From Acidimicrobilacustris sp044350215 (GTDB lineage: Bacteria; Actinomycetota; Acidimicrobiia; Acidimicrobiales; Acidimicrobilacustridaceae): a stretch of DNA of 21,349 bases. Shown piece after piece: positions 7,546 through 14,824 of the stretch. The notes beneath the pieces are model-generated. The model worked only from the letters and a program-made list of their open reading frames with translations. It did no database searches and was not told where the DNA came from. The translations under genes and the position numbers were made by a program. The stretch lies in assembly GCA_044350215.1 (NCBI GenBank), contig JBILIB010000026.1, forward strand, positions 1 to 21,349, read 5' to 3'. The number at the start of each line of letters is the position of its first letter. The stretch's first letter is position 1.

Positions 7546-7572
7546 AACAGGTAGGAAATCGTAGTGATTCCC
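7546..7572 (-). promoter_or_regulatory. Candidate SigR-type promoter of folE operon
   Basis: Reading the minus strand, GGGAAT (7567-7572) is followed after exactly 18 nt by GTT (7546-7548). This equals the consensus known for the redox ECF sigma factor SigR of Streptomyces (GGGAAT-N18-GTT). The GTT lies 33 nt upstream of the folE start, leaving room for a short leader with the AGGAG site. A SigR homologue is encoded 3 kb upstream. The sequence match is seen; use by SigR is inferred. Confidence 0.5.
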
Positions 7573-7586
7573 CATTCAGCAAAGCG

Positions 7587-8168
7587 TCAATGGCTACTTC
7601 CCGGTCCCACGTAGACCCGAAGATCATCGAGGTTGCGGTAGCGCTCAGCGACATCGAGGCCGTACCCGACCACAAACTCGTCGGGGAGACGAAAGCCTAC
7701 GTAGCGAAGATCGGGTTCCACCTTCTGCATGCCTTCTTTCAGAAGAAGCGCACACACCTCAAGACTGGCAGGGTGCCGAGCGGCAAGGTTTTTGCGGAGA
7801 TAATTAAGCGTCAGTCCACTATCGACAATGTCTTCGATAATGATGACATCGCGCCCGGTGAGATCGATATCGAGGTCCTTGACGATGCGAACGACACCGC
7901 TGGTCTTCGTTGCTGTGCCATAGGACGACACCGCCATGAAGTCGAGTTCGACAGGCAGCGCAATCGCGCGGGCGATATCGGCCATAAACATCACTGCGCC
8001 CTTGAGAACCGCTATGAGCAACGGGGCTCGACCGGCGTAGTCAGCGGTGATCTCTTTGCCCAGTTCAGCAATGCGCTGCTGAATGGCTTCGTGAGTGACG
8101 AGGATCTGACCGAGATGGGGATCGACATCGGGATGCGGGTGTTCGTTACCGGACGCGCTTTGGGTCAC
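7587..8168 (-). CDS. hpt: Hypoxanthine(-guanine) phosphoribosyltransferase
   Basis: This purine salvage enzyme transfers PRPP ribose-phosphate to hypoxanthine or guanine. The type I phosphoribosyltransferase loop V-I-I-I-E-D-I-V-D-S-G-L-T is at residues 108-120. L-K-G-A-V-M-F (55-61), S-S-Y-G (81-84) and the C-terminal D-E-F-V-V-G-Y-G-L-D (163-172) are HPRT-specific. At 193 residues it is normal, with a slightly long His/Pro-containing N-terminal tail. The start is GTG at 8168, 21 nt after tilS. tilS-hpt adjacency is common in bacteria, both being near ftsH; here folE follows directly. Confidence 0.95.
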   Translation of the reverse strand: MTQSASGNEHPHPDVDPHLGQILVTHEAIQQRIAELGKEITADYAGRAPLLIAVLKGAVMFMADIARAIALPVELDFMAVSSYGTATKTSGVVRIVKDLDIDLTGRDVIIIEDIVDSGLTLNYLRKNLAARHPASLEVCALLLKEGMQKVEPDLRYVGFRLPDEFVVGYGLDVAERYRNLDDLRVYVGPGSSH

Positions 8169-8189
8169 GCGGCGAATGTAGTGCAGTCC

Positions 8190-9083
8190 TCAGGCCTTCG
8201 GTGTCGTCACGATGCGAAGTTTTCCTGCGGTGCGTTCGACGCGTCGGTTTCCACCCAATTCGGTTGCGATCGCATCGCCTCGAACCACCGCCATGACGCG
8301 ATCGATTGTTGCAGCGTCGGGCGGATGCCGCTCTTCGGTGCCGGTTCGCAACCATTCGCGAAGTGCGACGCGCGCCACCACCTCTGGAACTTCTCGCAGA
8401 ACTCGCGTATCGGTCGGATCGAGTTCGTTGGCTTCGGACTTTAGGTAGTCAGCAATCGACGCAAAGACATTGGCCTGACGATCAAGAATCGGCACAAGAT
8501 CACGGCCGGCGATATCAGCCAAAAGTGGAAGTACTTCGTGACGAATGCGATTCCGCACGAACGCCGGGTCTGCATTGCTGGGATCGAAAAACGGTTCAAT
8601 GCCTTCGATCTCACAAACTCGTTCGGTGTCGGACCTTCGCAGATCGAGGATTGGGTGCCGGAAGCCGGAGCGAATGGAGGCCAAGCCATCGGGGCCCGCG
8701 CCTCGCAACAAATTGACGATCATCGTCTCGGCCCGATCATCGCTCGTGTGACCGAGCGCTGCATCAGGCCCGAGCACCGCATGCCGGGCCGATCGCGCGC
8801 GGGCTTCAAGGTTCGGGCCGGTTTCAACAGCCACCGTCTCGGCGCGAAAAGAGGCGCCAAGACGTTCAGCCAGAGCTTGCACGCGATCAACTTCGGTTTC
8901 GGAGCCAGGACGCAATCGGTGATCGACATGCACCGCGGTCACATCGCAACCCGAAGCAACCGCCAATACCAGCAACGCCATCGAATCGGCACCGCCCGAG
9001 ACGCCACACACCAATGGTGTTCCCGCAGGCGGGAATGTGCATCGATTCAGGAACGCACCATGACGTTCAGCGAGCGAACTCAA
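8190..9083 (-). CDS. tilS: tRNA(Ile)-lysidine synthase
   Basis: It modifies the CAU anticodon of a tRNA-Ile with lysine so that it reads AUA. The PP-loop ATP pyrophosphatase motif S-G-G-A-D-S is at residues 29-34, followed by A-V-H-V-D-H-R-L-R, H-T-S-D-D-R-A-E-T, L-L-R-G-A-G and R-N-R-I-R-H-E-V-L-P-L-L, all TilS signatures. The protein is short, about 297 residues, so the C-terminal substrate-binding part is reduced, as in other actinobacteria. The start is unsure: TTG at 9083 is chosen, 16 nt after the previous stop; TTG at 9110 would overlap that gene. Neither has a clear ribosome site. Confidence 0.92.
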   Translation of the reverse strand: MSSLAERHGAFLNRCTFPPAGTPLVCGVSGGADSMALLVLAVASGCDVTAVHVDHRLRPGSETEVDRVQALAERLGASFRAETVAVETGPNLEARARSARHAVLGPDAALGHTSDDRAETMIVNLLRGAGPDGLASIRSGFRHPILDLRRSDTERVCEIEGIEPFFDPSNADPAFVRNRIRHEVLPLLADIAGRDLVPILDRQANVFASIADYLKSEANELDPTDTRVLREVPEVVARVALREWLRTGTEERHPPDAATIDRVMAVVRGDAIATELGGNRRVERTAGKLRIVTTPKA

Positions 9084-9099
9084 AGCAGGTCGATTTCGC

Positions 9100-10173
9100 T
9101 TAGCCAGCAACCGGAAGTGCTGCGCCCATGCGGTCGATCCACCGTTGTGGGTCACGGATCTCGAGAATGCTCGGAAGGTTCTCGGGACCTTCCCACGCAC
9201 GTGACAACAACTGCTGACCGCCGGCACGCTCAACATCGGTGATGAACGCTTCGCCCTGCGCATATTGTGCCAATTTTGCCTGCAGCCCGATGAGTTGCTG
9301 AAAGATGCGCGCCATCCCGCGAGTCGATTCGCGTCGTTCGCGTAACACCTTTCCGAATCGATCGGCGCTGGGCACTAAATCTTGGCCAGCACGATCCATC
9401 GTGATGTCTCCGTGTCCTTCGAGAAGGCTCATCATTCCACTCACCTGATCAAGAACTGCGCGCTGTTCAGGACTCGCAATAAGGGTCATCAGTCCACCGT
9501 CGGCCAGTGGCTTCTGCCCTGAACGGATTGCGGCAGTCACACGCGAAAGCGTTTCACTCATGCGCGCTGGATCGGGATCGATCGTGTTCATCGTCTCGTG
9601 AACGAGACTGAGAAAGTGTTCGCGCAACCATGGAACACCAGTGAATTGAGCTCGATGTGTGACCTCGTGCAATGCCAACCACATTCGAAACTCTTCAGGC
9701 GGAAACGCAAACTGCTTTTCCAGCGCAAGAACATTTGGACCGACGTAATACACGATGTCTTGGTCTTGCGGGTTTTCTTCTTCGATCACGAGAAGGTCGT
9801 ACTGACCCAACACCCGAGCCGACATCCAGCCCAACATGACACCAAGTTCCGCGCCCGCGAGTCGCGCGGTAACTGGAGCGACACGACTCGACGACACGCG
9901 ATCACCGAACTTGTCGAGCATCGGTGCCAACAATCGTTGGAACGATGCGAGGTTGGCGCGGATCCAACCGGGTCGATCGGTAACTCGAGCACGAGCCGGA
10001 CCAGCAAGCGACCGCAGCCCAGTCTCTTGAGCGACAAGTTCTTCCGCAACAGCGGTCAGTCGGTCGAAGTCAGGCTGCAGCGACTGGTAGTGATAACTGG
10101 CAGCGAAGGGGTCCTTCTTAGCGGTACGGATCGCGACCTTTTCGGCCACACCCCAATCGACCGCCGCCGCCAC
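9100..10173 (-). CDS. DUF2342 zincin-like metallopeptidase family protein
   Basis: The 357-residue protein belongs to the actinobacterial family often labelled zinc-dependent metalloprotease or coenzyme F420 biosynthesis-associated uncharacterised protein (M. tuberculosis Rv3626c type). It has the zinc site H-E-V-T-H at residues 169-173 with Glu 170 as general base, and E-G-H-G-D (252-256), whose Glu may be the third ligand. No signal peptide is visible, so it is probably cytoplasmic; its substrate is unknown. The start GTG at 10173 lies 5 nt after the stop of the small membrane protein gene, suggesting coupling; the open frame upstream of it is inside that gene. As in mycobacteria, it stands beside tilS and hpt. 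Confidence 0.88.
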   Translation of the reverse strand: MAAAVDWGVAEKVAIRTAKKDPFAASYHYQSLQPDFDRLTAVAEELVAQETGLRSLAGPARARVTDRPGWIRANLASFQRLLAPMLDKFGDRVSSSRVAPVTARLAGAELGVMLGWMSARVLGQYDLLVIEEENPQDQDIVYYVGPNVLALEKQFAFPPEEFRMWLALHEVTHRAQFTGVPWLREHFLSLVHETMNTIDPDPARMSETLSRVTAAIRSGQKPLADGGLMTLIASPEQRAVLDQVSGMMSLLEGHGDITMDRAGQDLVPSADRFGKVLRERRESTRGMARIFQQLIGLQAKLAQYAQGEAFITDVERAGGQQLLSRAWEGPENLPSILEIRDPQRWIDRMGAALPVAG

Positions 10174-10178
10174 GTTGC

Positions 10179-10313
10179 TCAGCGCTTGGGATAGCGGGGA
10201 GCGACGACCTTCTTCAGGTACAGGCCAATGATGACCACCACAATAAGGATCGTCGGCAGCAGAAGCGCCGGCGCAATCCAAAACGCCCAAACCTGTGCAA
10301 GCAGAAGTTCCAT
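10179..10313 (-). CDS. Small single-span membrane protein, 44 residues
   Basis: An ATG at 10313 opens a 44-codon frame: a short N-terminus (M-E-L-L-L-A-Q), one hydrophobic span from about residue 8 to 33 rich in L, I and V with W-A-F-W at its start, and a basic tail (K-K-V-V-A-P-R-Y-P-K-R). The positive tail predicts N-out, C-in. It begins 10 nt after the rsrA stop, with AGGA about 10 nt upstream of the ATG, and ends 5 nt before the DUF2342 start, so it fills the gap exactly. I recognise no family. The fit between two coupled genes and the membrane-protein composition argue that it is real. Confidence 0.65.
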   Translation of the reverse strand: MELLLAQVWAFWIAPALLLPTILIVVVIIGLYLKKVVAPRYPKR

Positions 10314-10323
10314 GGGAAAGATC

Positions 10324-10656
10324 CTAGGCCCCGCGGCCAGGCTCTCCGCCATCGTCGGGCCCAATTGCGCCCGAACCTTGTATCCGGAGATAGGTGAGTT
10401 TCTCTTCAATCCGGATGCGAAGCGTCTCGGGGAACTCTCCCGAATGGGTCTTGGTGGTGATGACCATGCGGAGTTCAGCCTCGAAATCGAAGGCCTCGAA
10501 GCAAGGGCTGCATGCATCGAGGTGGGCCATGATCTCGGCCCGCTGTGCCCCGTCCAGTTCCTGATCGAGGAATGTGTAGACCTCGGCCAAGGCCCGTTCG
10601 CAGTCAGGTGTCCCGGCAATTGGCTTGGCGGGAGTGGCGTCGTGGTCGTGGGTCAT
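10324..10656 (-). CDS. rsrA: Anti-sigma factor of the RsrA zinc (ZAS) type
   Basis: RsrA holds SigR inactive in reducing conditions and releases it when cysteines oxidise. The 110-residue protein carries Cys 19, and H-L-D-A-C-S-P-C at residues 45-52 (His 45, Cys 49, Cys 52). The spacing of Cys-His-Cys-Cys equals that of Streptomyces RsrA residues 11, 37, 41 and 44, so the zinc and redox-switch residues are all kept. The accessory cysteines of the Streptomyces protein are absent; the only other part is a Gly/Asp-rich tail. It starts 8 nt after sigR, the standard sigma/anti-sigma pairing. Confidence 0.93.
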   Translation of the reverse strand: MTHDHDATPAKPIAGTPDCERALAEVYTFLDQELDGAQRAEIMAHLDACSPCFEAFDFEAELRMVITTKTHSGEFPETLRIRIEEKLTYLRIQGSGAIGPDDGGEPGRGA

Positions 10657-10664
10657 GGCGATTC

Positions 10665-11243
10665 TCAGGGGGCCTCGGGGACGGCATCGGCCAATCCCCT
10701 CTCAATGGCAAAGTCATGTAACTGCTTCTGGAGCGCTTTTCTTCCACGATGGAGCCGACTCATCACGGTTCCGATCGGGATATCGAGATCCTCAGCGATT
10801 TCCTTGTACGACAAACCCTCGACATCACTTAGGAGCACAGCGAGGCGATAGGACTCGGGCAGGTCATCGATTGCCGCCTGCACGTCGGCATCGGTGAAGT
10901 AGTCCATGAGCTCGTCTTCGGCGCTGCGAGAGGCACGAGCGGCTTCCAAACCGCCCATGCGGCGGTACAGGTAGAAGTCCTCGACACCATCGAGCTCGGT
11001 TTCGTCCGGACGACGCTTCTTTGAGCGATAGGAGTTGATGTAGGTGTTGGTGAGGATCCGGAACATCCAGGCCCGCAGGTTGGTGCCCTGCTCGAAGCCA
11101 GCAAATCCTTTGTACGCCTTCAAGTAGGTCTCTTGAACGAGATCCTCGGCGTCGGACGCGTTATGCGTCATTCGTAGCGCGGTGGAATACAGCTGCGGCA
11201 TGTAGTCCATTGCCTGTTCGGCAAACGCGTCTTGATTGGCCAT
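10665..11243 (-). CDS. sigR: ECF sigma factor, SigR/SigH family
   Basis: It directs RNA polymerase to thiol-oxidative-stress promoters. Region 2 spans about residues 16-80 (D-A-E-D-L-V-Q-E-T-Y-L-K-A-Y at 31-44, R-A-W-M-F-R-I-L-T-N-T-Y-I-N at 57-70). Region 4 spans about 121-175 (D-L-P-E-S-Y-R, E-G-L-S-Y-K-E-I-A, G-T-V-M-S-R-L-H-R-G-R-K). At 192 residues with D-A-F-A-E-Q-A-M near the start it fits the SigR subgroup. ATG at 11243 is only 3 nt from the 3' end of tRNA-Thr, and no ribosome site exists at normal distance. It is therefore probably translated leaderless after tRNA processing, or from a transcript starting within the tRNA gene. No SigR-type promoter was found upstream, so autoregulation is not evident. 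Confidence 0.93.
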   Translation of the reverse strand: MANQDAFAEQAMDYMPQLYSTALRMTHNASDAEDLVQETYLKAYKGFAGFEQGTNLRAWMFRILTNTYINSYRSKKRRPDETELDGVEDFYLYRRMGGLEAARASRSAEDELMDYFTDADVQAAIDDLPESYRLAVLLSDVEGLSYKEIAEDLDIPIGTVMSRLHRGRKALQKQLHDFAIERGLADAVPEAP

Positions 11244-11246
11244 CAG

Positions 11247-11319
11247 AGCCCGAGAGGAGAATCGAACTCCTGACCTGCTCATTACGAGTGAGCTGCTCTG
11301 CCGTCTGAGCTACCCGGGC
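11247..11319 (-). tRNA. tRNA-Thr (anticodon CGT)
   Basis: The 73 nt fold into a complete cloverleaf. The acceptor is GCCCGGG with CTCGGGC (one G-U), the D arm is GCTC/GAGC with G18-G19, the anticodon stem is GCTCA/TGAGC and the loop CTCGTAA gives anticodon CGT (reads ACG). The T arm is AGGAG/CTCCT around TTCGATT. G1-C72 and C2-G71 are threonine identity pairs. The discriminator is T and CCA is not encoded. The sigR ATG follows after three bases. Confidence 0.95.
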
Positions 11320-11330
11320 GGGAAGCGCTG

Positions 11331-11336
11331 AGGTTA
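11331..11336 (-). promoter_or_regulatory. Candidate -10 element for tRNA-Thr / sigR transcript
   Basis: TAACCT (form TANNNT) on the minus strand ends 11 nt before the mature tRNA 5' end, as expected for a tRNA with a short leader. No good -35 is seen at 17 nt. It is the best candidate in the 76-nt gap after holB and would drive tRNA-Thr, sigR and the genes below. Confidence 0.35.
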
Positions 11337-11395
11337 GCCGCCTGCTCGGATCGGACCCACTCGGCGCCGTTCAGCGGCGTGATGTCCGTGGCGAA

Positions 11396-12487
11396 TCAGC
11401 GACGGGGGCGGCCCAGTTTCGAAAAGAGCGCCACTAGCTGCAGCCGCTCGTTCGGATTTCGCACGAGCCCGCGAGCGAGTTCAGCAATGTCATCGATCGA
11501 TGCAGCCACATCGGCCGGGCGAGGCGAAGTCGCAAGGTCATCGCGGTAACGACGAGACAATTCAGTAAGTCCGGCCCTGATTTCATCGGTGCGATAGCGG
11601 CGGACTTCTCGCTTGTGTCGATCCTCAAACTGCTTGCGACCCGAACCACGTTCACCGCGAGCCGCCACGAGTTCAGCGAACTCGGCAACTTCTGCAGCAT
11701 GTGCGTCGGTCAGCGGTGTCATTGCATCGTCGATCATCGCCAACAAGTCGTCTGTTGTTTCGATGGCGCGCGCACCTGTGCCGTCTAGGCGATCGGGAAC
11801 TGCGCGCCATGCGGCGCGTCGCAACGCGAGTCGATCATCGGTTGCCAACAACCGCGCACGACCAAGATCACCAACTGCGGCAGCAGCCGCATCGGCGGCG
11901 CGGTCGGGCGTAACACCTTCAGCAATTAATCGTTCAATGATGAGTTCGTCGGTAATCGTCGCAAGGTCGATGCGCACACACCGACTCGCAATGGTGACGA
12001 GATCGTTTGGAACATCGTCAGCAAGAACAACAAAGACGGTGCCATCGGGTGGCTCTTCGATTGTCTTAAGCAGCTTCGGCGCTGCAGTGGTGACGAGATG
12101 GAACTCATCGAGAATCAATACTTTCGGTCCGTTCTCAATTGACGAACGGGCTGCTGTCGCGATGATTGTGTCGGCCTGTTCGGCAGAAATTGATGCGCCC
12201 ACTCGTTCGAACTCGGTGATGTCCGAGTGATTCTGCGTAAGCGCCATGCGCGCCTGGCGAACGGCATCATCGCCAGTTCGATTGCGGCTTACGAGCGCTG
12301 CAGCAAATGCACGTGCTAACTCGCGTTTACCGCTACCGCGTGGGCCAACCAACAAATAGGCGTGCACCGGCGCCTCGACTGCTGCACGCAATTCGCCAAC
12401 GGCGTCGTCTTGGCCAACGACATTGGACCAGAGTTCGATTCCAGCCAATTCCGCCGATAGCGGCGGGTAGTCGGTACGTGATGTCAC
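11396..12487 (-). CDS. holB: DNA polymerase III subunit delta' (clamp loader)
   Basis: This AAA+ subunit of the clamp loader helps load the beta sliding clamp. Visible are the N-terminal V-V-G-Q-D-D-A-V box, a Walker-A-like G-P-R-G-S-G-K-R (residues 48-55), V-L-I-L-D-E-F (123-129), the K-T-I-E-E-P-P motif (141-147) and the S-R-C sensor (168-170). The four-cysteine zinc module usually lying between the Walker boxes is absent. The region between (residues 65-95) keeps length but has no cysteine. The start is GTG at 12487, overlapping the tmk stop by 4 nt. Length is 363 residues. The tmk-holB pair is widely conserved. Confidence 0.92.
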   Translation of the reverse strand: MTSRTDYPPLSAELAGIELWSNVVGQDDAVGELRAAVEAPVHAYLLVGPRGSGKRELARAFAAALVSRNRTGDDAVRQARMALTQNHSDITEFERVGASISAEQADTIIATAARSSIENGPKVLILDEFHLVTTAAPKLLKTIEEPPDGTVFVVLADDVPNDLVTIASRCVRIDLATITDELIIERLIAEGVTPDRAADAAAAAVGDLGRARLLATDDRLALRRAAWRAVPDRLDGTGARAIETTDDLLAMIDDAMTPLTDAHAAEVAEFAELVAARGERGSGRKQFEDRHKREVRRYRTDEIRAGLTELSRRYRDDLATSPRPADVAASIDDIAELARGLVRNPNERLQLVALFSKLGRPRR

Positions 12488-13095
12488 AGAAGCAGTTGTA
12501 GCCGCTCAGCGACCACGGCGGACACTGCCGCTGACACCTCATCGATCGACGATGTGCCATCAATGACCACCCAGCGATCGGGTTCGGCTGCGGCCTGCGC
12601 TCGGAAGCCCTCGAGAACTGCAGCATGAAACGCTGCGGGTTCGGCCTCCATGCGATCTCGAACTGCACCGAGTCGACGATCGGCTTCAGCCTCGGGAACG
12701 TCCAACACGATGATCAGGTCGGGCCACACGCCGCCAGTCGCCCAGAGCGAAAGATCGCGAATCTCGTTGATCGGCAATCCGCGGCCATGGCCTTGATAAG
12801 CGATTGATGACCCCGCGAAACGATCGGTGACCACATGCCGACCGGCGGCCAATGCTGGTTCGACCACTTCGGCAACGTGTTGGGCGCGGTCAGCGGCCAT
12901 CAGCAGCGCTTCAGCGCGGTCAGAAAGGTCGATCGTCTGCGGATCAAGAAGTACTGCTCGCAATTGCGCGCCGATCACCGTTCCGCCCGGTTCACGCGTG
13001 AGAACGGCATCGAGTGCATCAGCCAAGCGCGCTGATTGCGTGGATTTTCCGCAGGCTTCGCCACCTTCGAAGGCTATGAACTTGCCGCGAGTCAT
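12484..13095 (-). CDS. tmk: Thymidylate kinase
   Basis: It phosphorylates dTMP to dTDP. The P-loop reads F-E-G-G-E-A-C-G-K-S-T-Q (residues 9-20), with T-R-E-P-G-G (33-38), the D-R-F-A-G-S-S-I-A-Y-Q-G motif (91-102) and L-D-V-P-E-A-E-A-D-R-R (the LID area) following. At 203 residues it is normal. The P-loop A-C in place of the more usual G-S or D-G is a mild oddity. The gene overlaps both neighbours by 4 nt (the permease upstream, holB downstream), so the three are translationally coupled. Confidence 0.95.
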   Translation of the reverse strand: MTRGKFIAFEGGEACGKSTQSARLADALDAVLTREPGGTVIGAQLRAVLLDPQTIDLSDRAEALLMAADRAQHVAEVVEPALAAGRHVVTDRFAGSSIAYQGHGRGLPINEIRDLSLWATGGVWPDLIIVLDVPEAEADRRLGAVRDRMEAEPAAFHAAVLEGFRAQAAAEPDRWVVIDGTSSIDEVSAAVSAVVAERLQLLL

Positions 13096-14771
13096 GACGG
13101 ATCTCTAAACGGCGGTGGCGGAAGGAACGTTGGACCTTCAGATCCAACGTCATCTGGGTGAGGTTCAGGGACGGGACCAGCTGGTCGAAGATCAATCGGT
13201 GTGAAATCCAATGCTTGCGGGTCCGGAGGATTGGGACGCGACGGATGGTCTGATTCGCCCGCACGCTTCACGCGTTGTCCCGCCCGCAATGAAGCCCCCG
13301 CTACAAAACCCGCGGCAATGATGATCGCGGCAGCAAGCCACAACGCGAGTCGAACACCCGGGAGTTCTACCGTTTTGCCAGCAACTTCGACGCGGTTGTT
13401 AATCAATGTTGATGCCACACGTCCAAGGATTGCTGCGAGCAGTGGGCCGGCAACCATTGCGATGAGCACGCACAAACGAACCAGCGTGTTGAGCGAGCTA
13501 AACACGCGCCCACGGAGATCGTCAGCGACTTCCTGTTGCAACATTGCGAAACCCAGTACATACACGGGACCGACGGCGATACCCATCAGGCCAACAAAAA
13601 TCACCGCAGCCCACAATGAGGAAGAAGACGCAGCACAGAACAACGAGATACCAGCAGCGAACAACGCAACGGTGAACGTGGTGGTTTGTGGCAATCGCTT
13701 TTGGAACACCGATACGCCAACCACACCAATGGCAACGCCGAAACCAAGAGAAGTCGTGAACAATCCATAGCCAGCAGCACCAGCATCAAGAACTTCGGTA
13801 GAAAACACTGCTCCGAGCGGGATGAGCATGCCGCCACCGATGAGGCCAGTCGCAAGACCCAAGTTCACGGCGCGAACGGTATGGTTCTTCCAGATTTCGC
13901 TCCAGCCCTCGCGGAGTTCTTCCAGCGTGGCTTTGATGTCGACACGACGTTCATCATCAGCAGTGGACTTCACGCGTCGTTCGCGTTTTGGCAATACCAA
14001 GCGACTAATCATCCACGCGGAGAACAAAAAGGTTATGGCATCGAAATAAAACGCGAAGGCCATCTGATTATTCTCGAGCCATCCCAGGCCAGGGATGTTT
14101 CCGATCCACACTGACAAACCGGCCAGCAGCGCAAACAGCAACGCAGCGAACGGGAAGGTTCCGTAGGCGGCAGCCAGTGAAAGTGAATTCGCAGTTGTGA
14201 GATGTTCGCGAGGAACAAGGTTTGGAACTTCTGAATCCTTTGCTGGTCCCCACAACAGTGTGAGCACTTCAAGCACAAGCGACGCGAGAACAAGTCCGAT
14301 GACGTCGCTCACGAATGGAAGAAGCGCCATCACGAGTGCGCGACCGATATCGCAAGAGACCATGACTTTCTTGCGGTCCCAACGATCGACAAGCACACCT
14401 GCGAGCGGACCAAAGAAGAAGCCCGGCACAATGCGTGCCGCCATCACCAGCGAGATCGCACCGGCACCCGCGCCACCGCCGATAGTCGCGGCCAGAAGGA
14501 TGATTGCCGAGAAACCGAGCCAGTCGCCGGTGGCCGATACGACCTGCACAAGCCAAAGCCGAAAGAACTCGTGGCTGCCGAAGAGCCGAACATGGAACCC
14601 CGGACGATCCGAGGGGTCCTTTGTGAAAAGAGTTTCGGTGTCTTCACCGAAAAGCGAGGCCCTCGTCCAGCCCGGGACGGTCGCGTCAGCGTCGGGGCCA
14701 GAGGCCTCGACGGGCGTTGCATCCTCGGGGGGATCGGCGTCGTCCCGCGGTCCGGGGCGAGGCACAGCCAT
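13092..14771 (-). CDS. MFS permease, DHA3-like efflux type
   Basis: The 559-residue protein has about 12 hydrophobic spans between residues 70 and 500 and the MFS motif A, G-V-L-V-D-R-W-D-R-K-K-V (residues 125-136), after the second span. Overall it resembles the drug/macrolide or siderophore exporter branch (MFS_3). Substrate cannot be inferred. Both ends are unusual: an acidic, proline-containing cytoplasmic N-terminal extension of about 65 residues and a proline-rich C-terminal tail of about 50. The start ATG at 14771 lies 53 nt after topA. The stop overlaps tmk by 4 nt, so a transporter is coupled to nucleotide and replication genes. No function in replication is implied by sequence. Confidence 0.87.
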   Translation of the reverse strand: MAVPRPGPRDDADPPEDATPVEASGPDADATVPGWTRASLFGEDTETLFTKDPSDRPGFHVRLFGSHEFFRLWLVQVVSATGDWLGFSAIILLAATIGGGAGAGAISLVMAARIVPGFFFGPLAGVLVDRWDRKKVMVSCDIGRALVMALLPFVSDVIGLVLASLVLEVLTLLWGPAKDSEVPNLVPREHLTTANSLSLAAAYGTFPFAALLFALLAGLSVWIGNIPGLGWLENNQMAFAFYFDAITFLFSAWMISRLVLPKRERRVKSTADDERRVDIKATLEELREGWSEIWKNHTVRAVNLGLATGLIGGGMLIPLGAVFSTEVLDAGAAGYGLFTTSLGFGVAIGVVGVSVFQKRLPQTTTFTVALFAAGISLFCAASSSSLWAAVIFVGLMGIAVGPVYVLGFAMLQQEVADDLRGRVFSSLNTLVRLCVLIAMVAGPLLAAILGRVASTLINNRVEVAGKTVELPGVRLALWLAAAIIIAAGFVAGASLRAGQRVKRAGESDHPSRPNPPDPQALDFTPIDLRPAGPVPEPHPDDVGSEGPTFLPPPPFRDPS

Positions 14772-14783
14772 ACGCTCAGCCTA

Positions 14784-14816
14784 GGAGAGGTCCCCCTTAG
14801 CTCTGAGCACCTCTCC
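14784..14816 (-). repeat. Inverted repeat between topA and MFS gene
   Basis: On the minus strand GGAGAGGT (14809-14816) and ACCTCTCC (14784-14791) form a possible 8-bp stem with a 17-nt loop. It occupies most of the 53-nt gap after the topA stop. No T-tract follows, so it is not a classical intrinsic terminator. It could pause polymerase, protect the topA mRNA 3' end, or mask the translation start of the permease. Confidence 0.45.
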
Positions 14817-14824
14817 GAAGAGGG

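Noticed and set aside
11244..11282. Longer sigR frame starting inside the tRNA gene
   Set aside because: The 13 extra codons are read through the tRNA 3' half and do not resemble SigR N-termini.
11365..11379. Small hairpin CGCCG/CGGCG after holB as a terminator
   Set aside because: Only 5 bp and no T-tract on the minus strand. It is not enough to call an intrinsic terminator.
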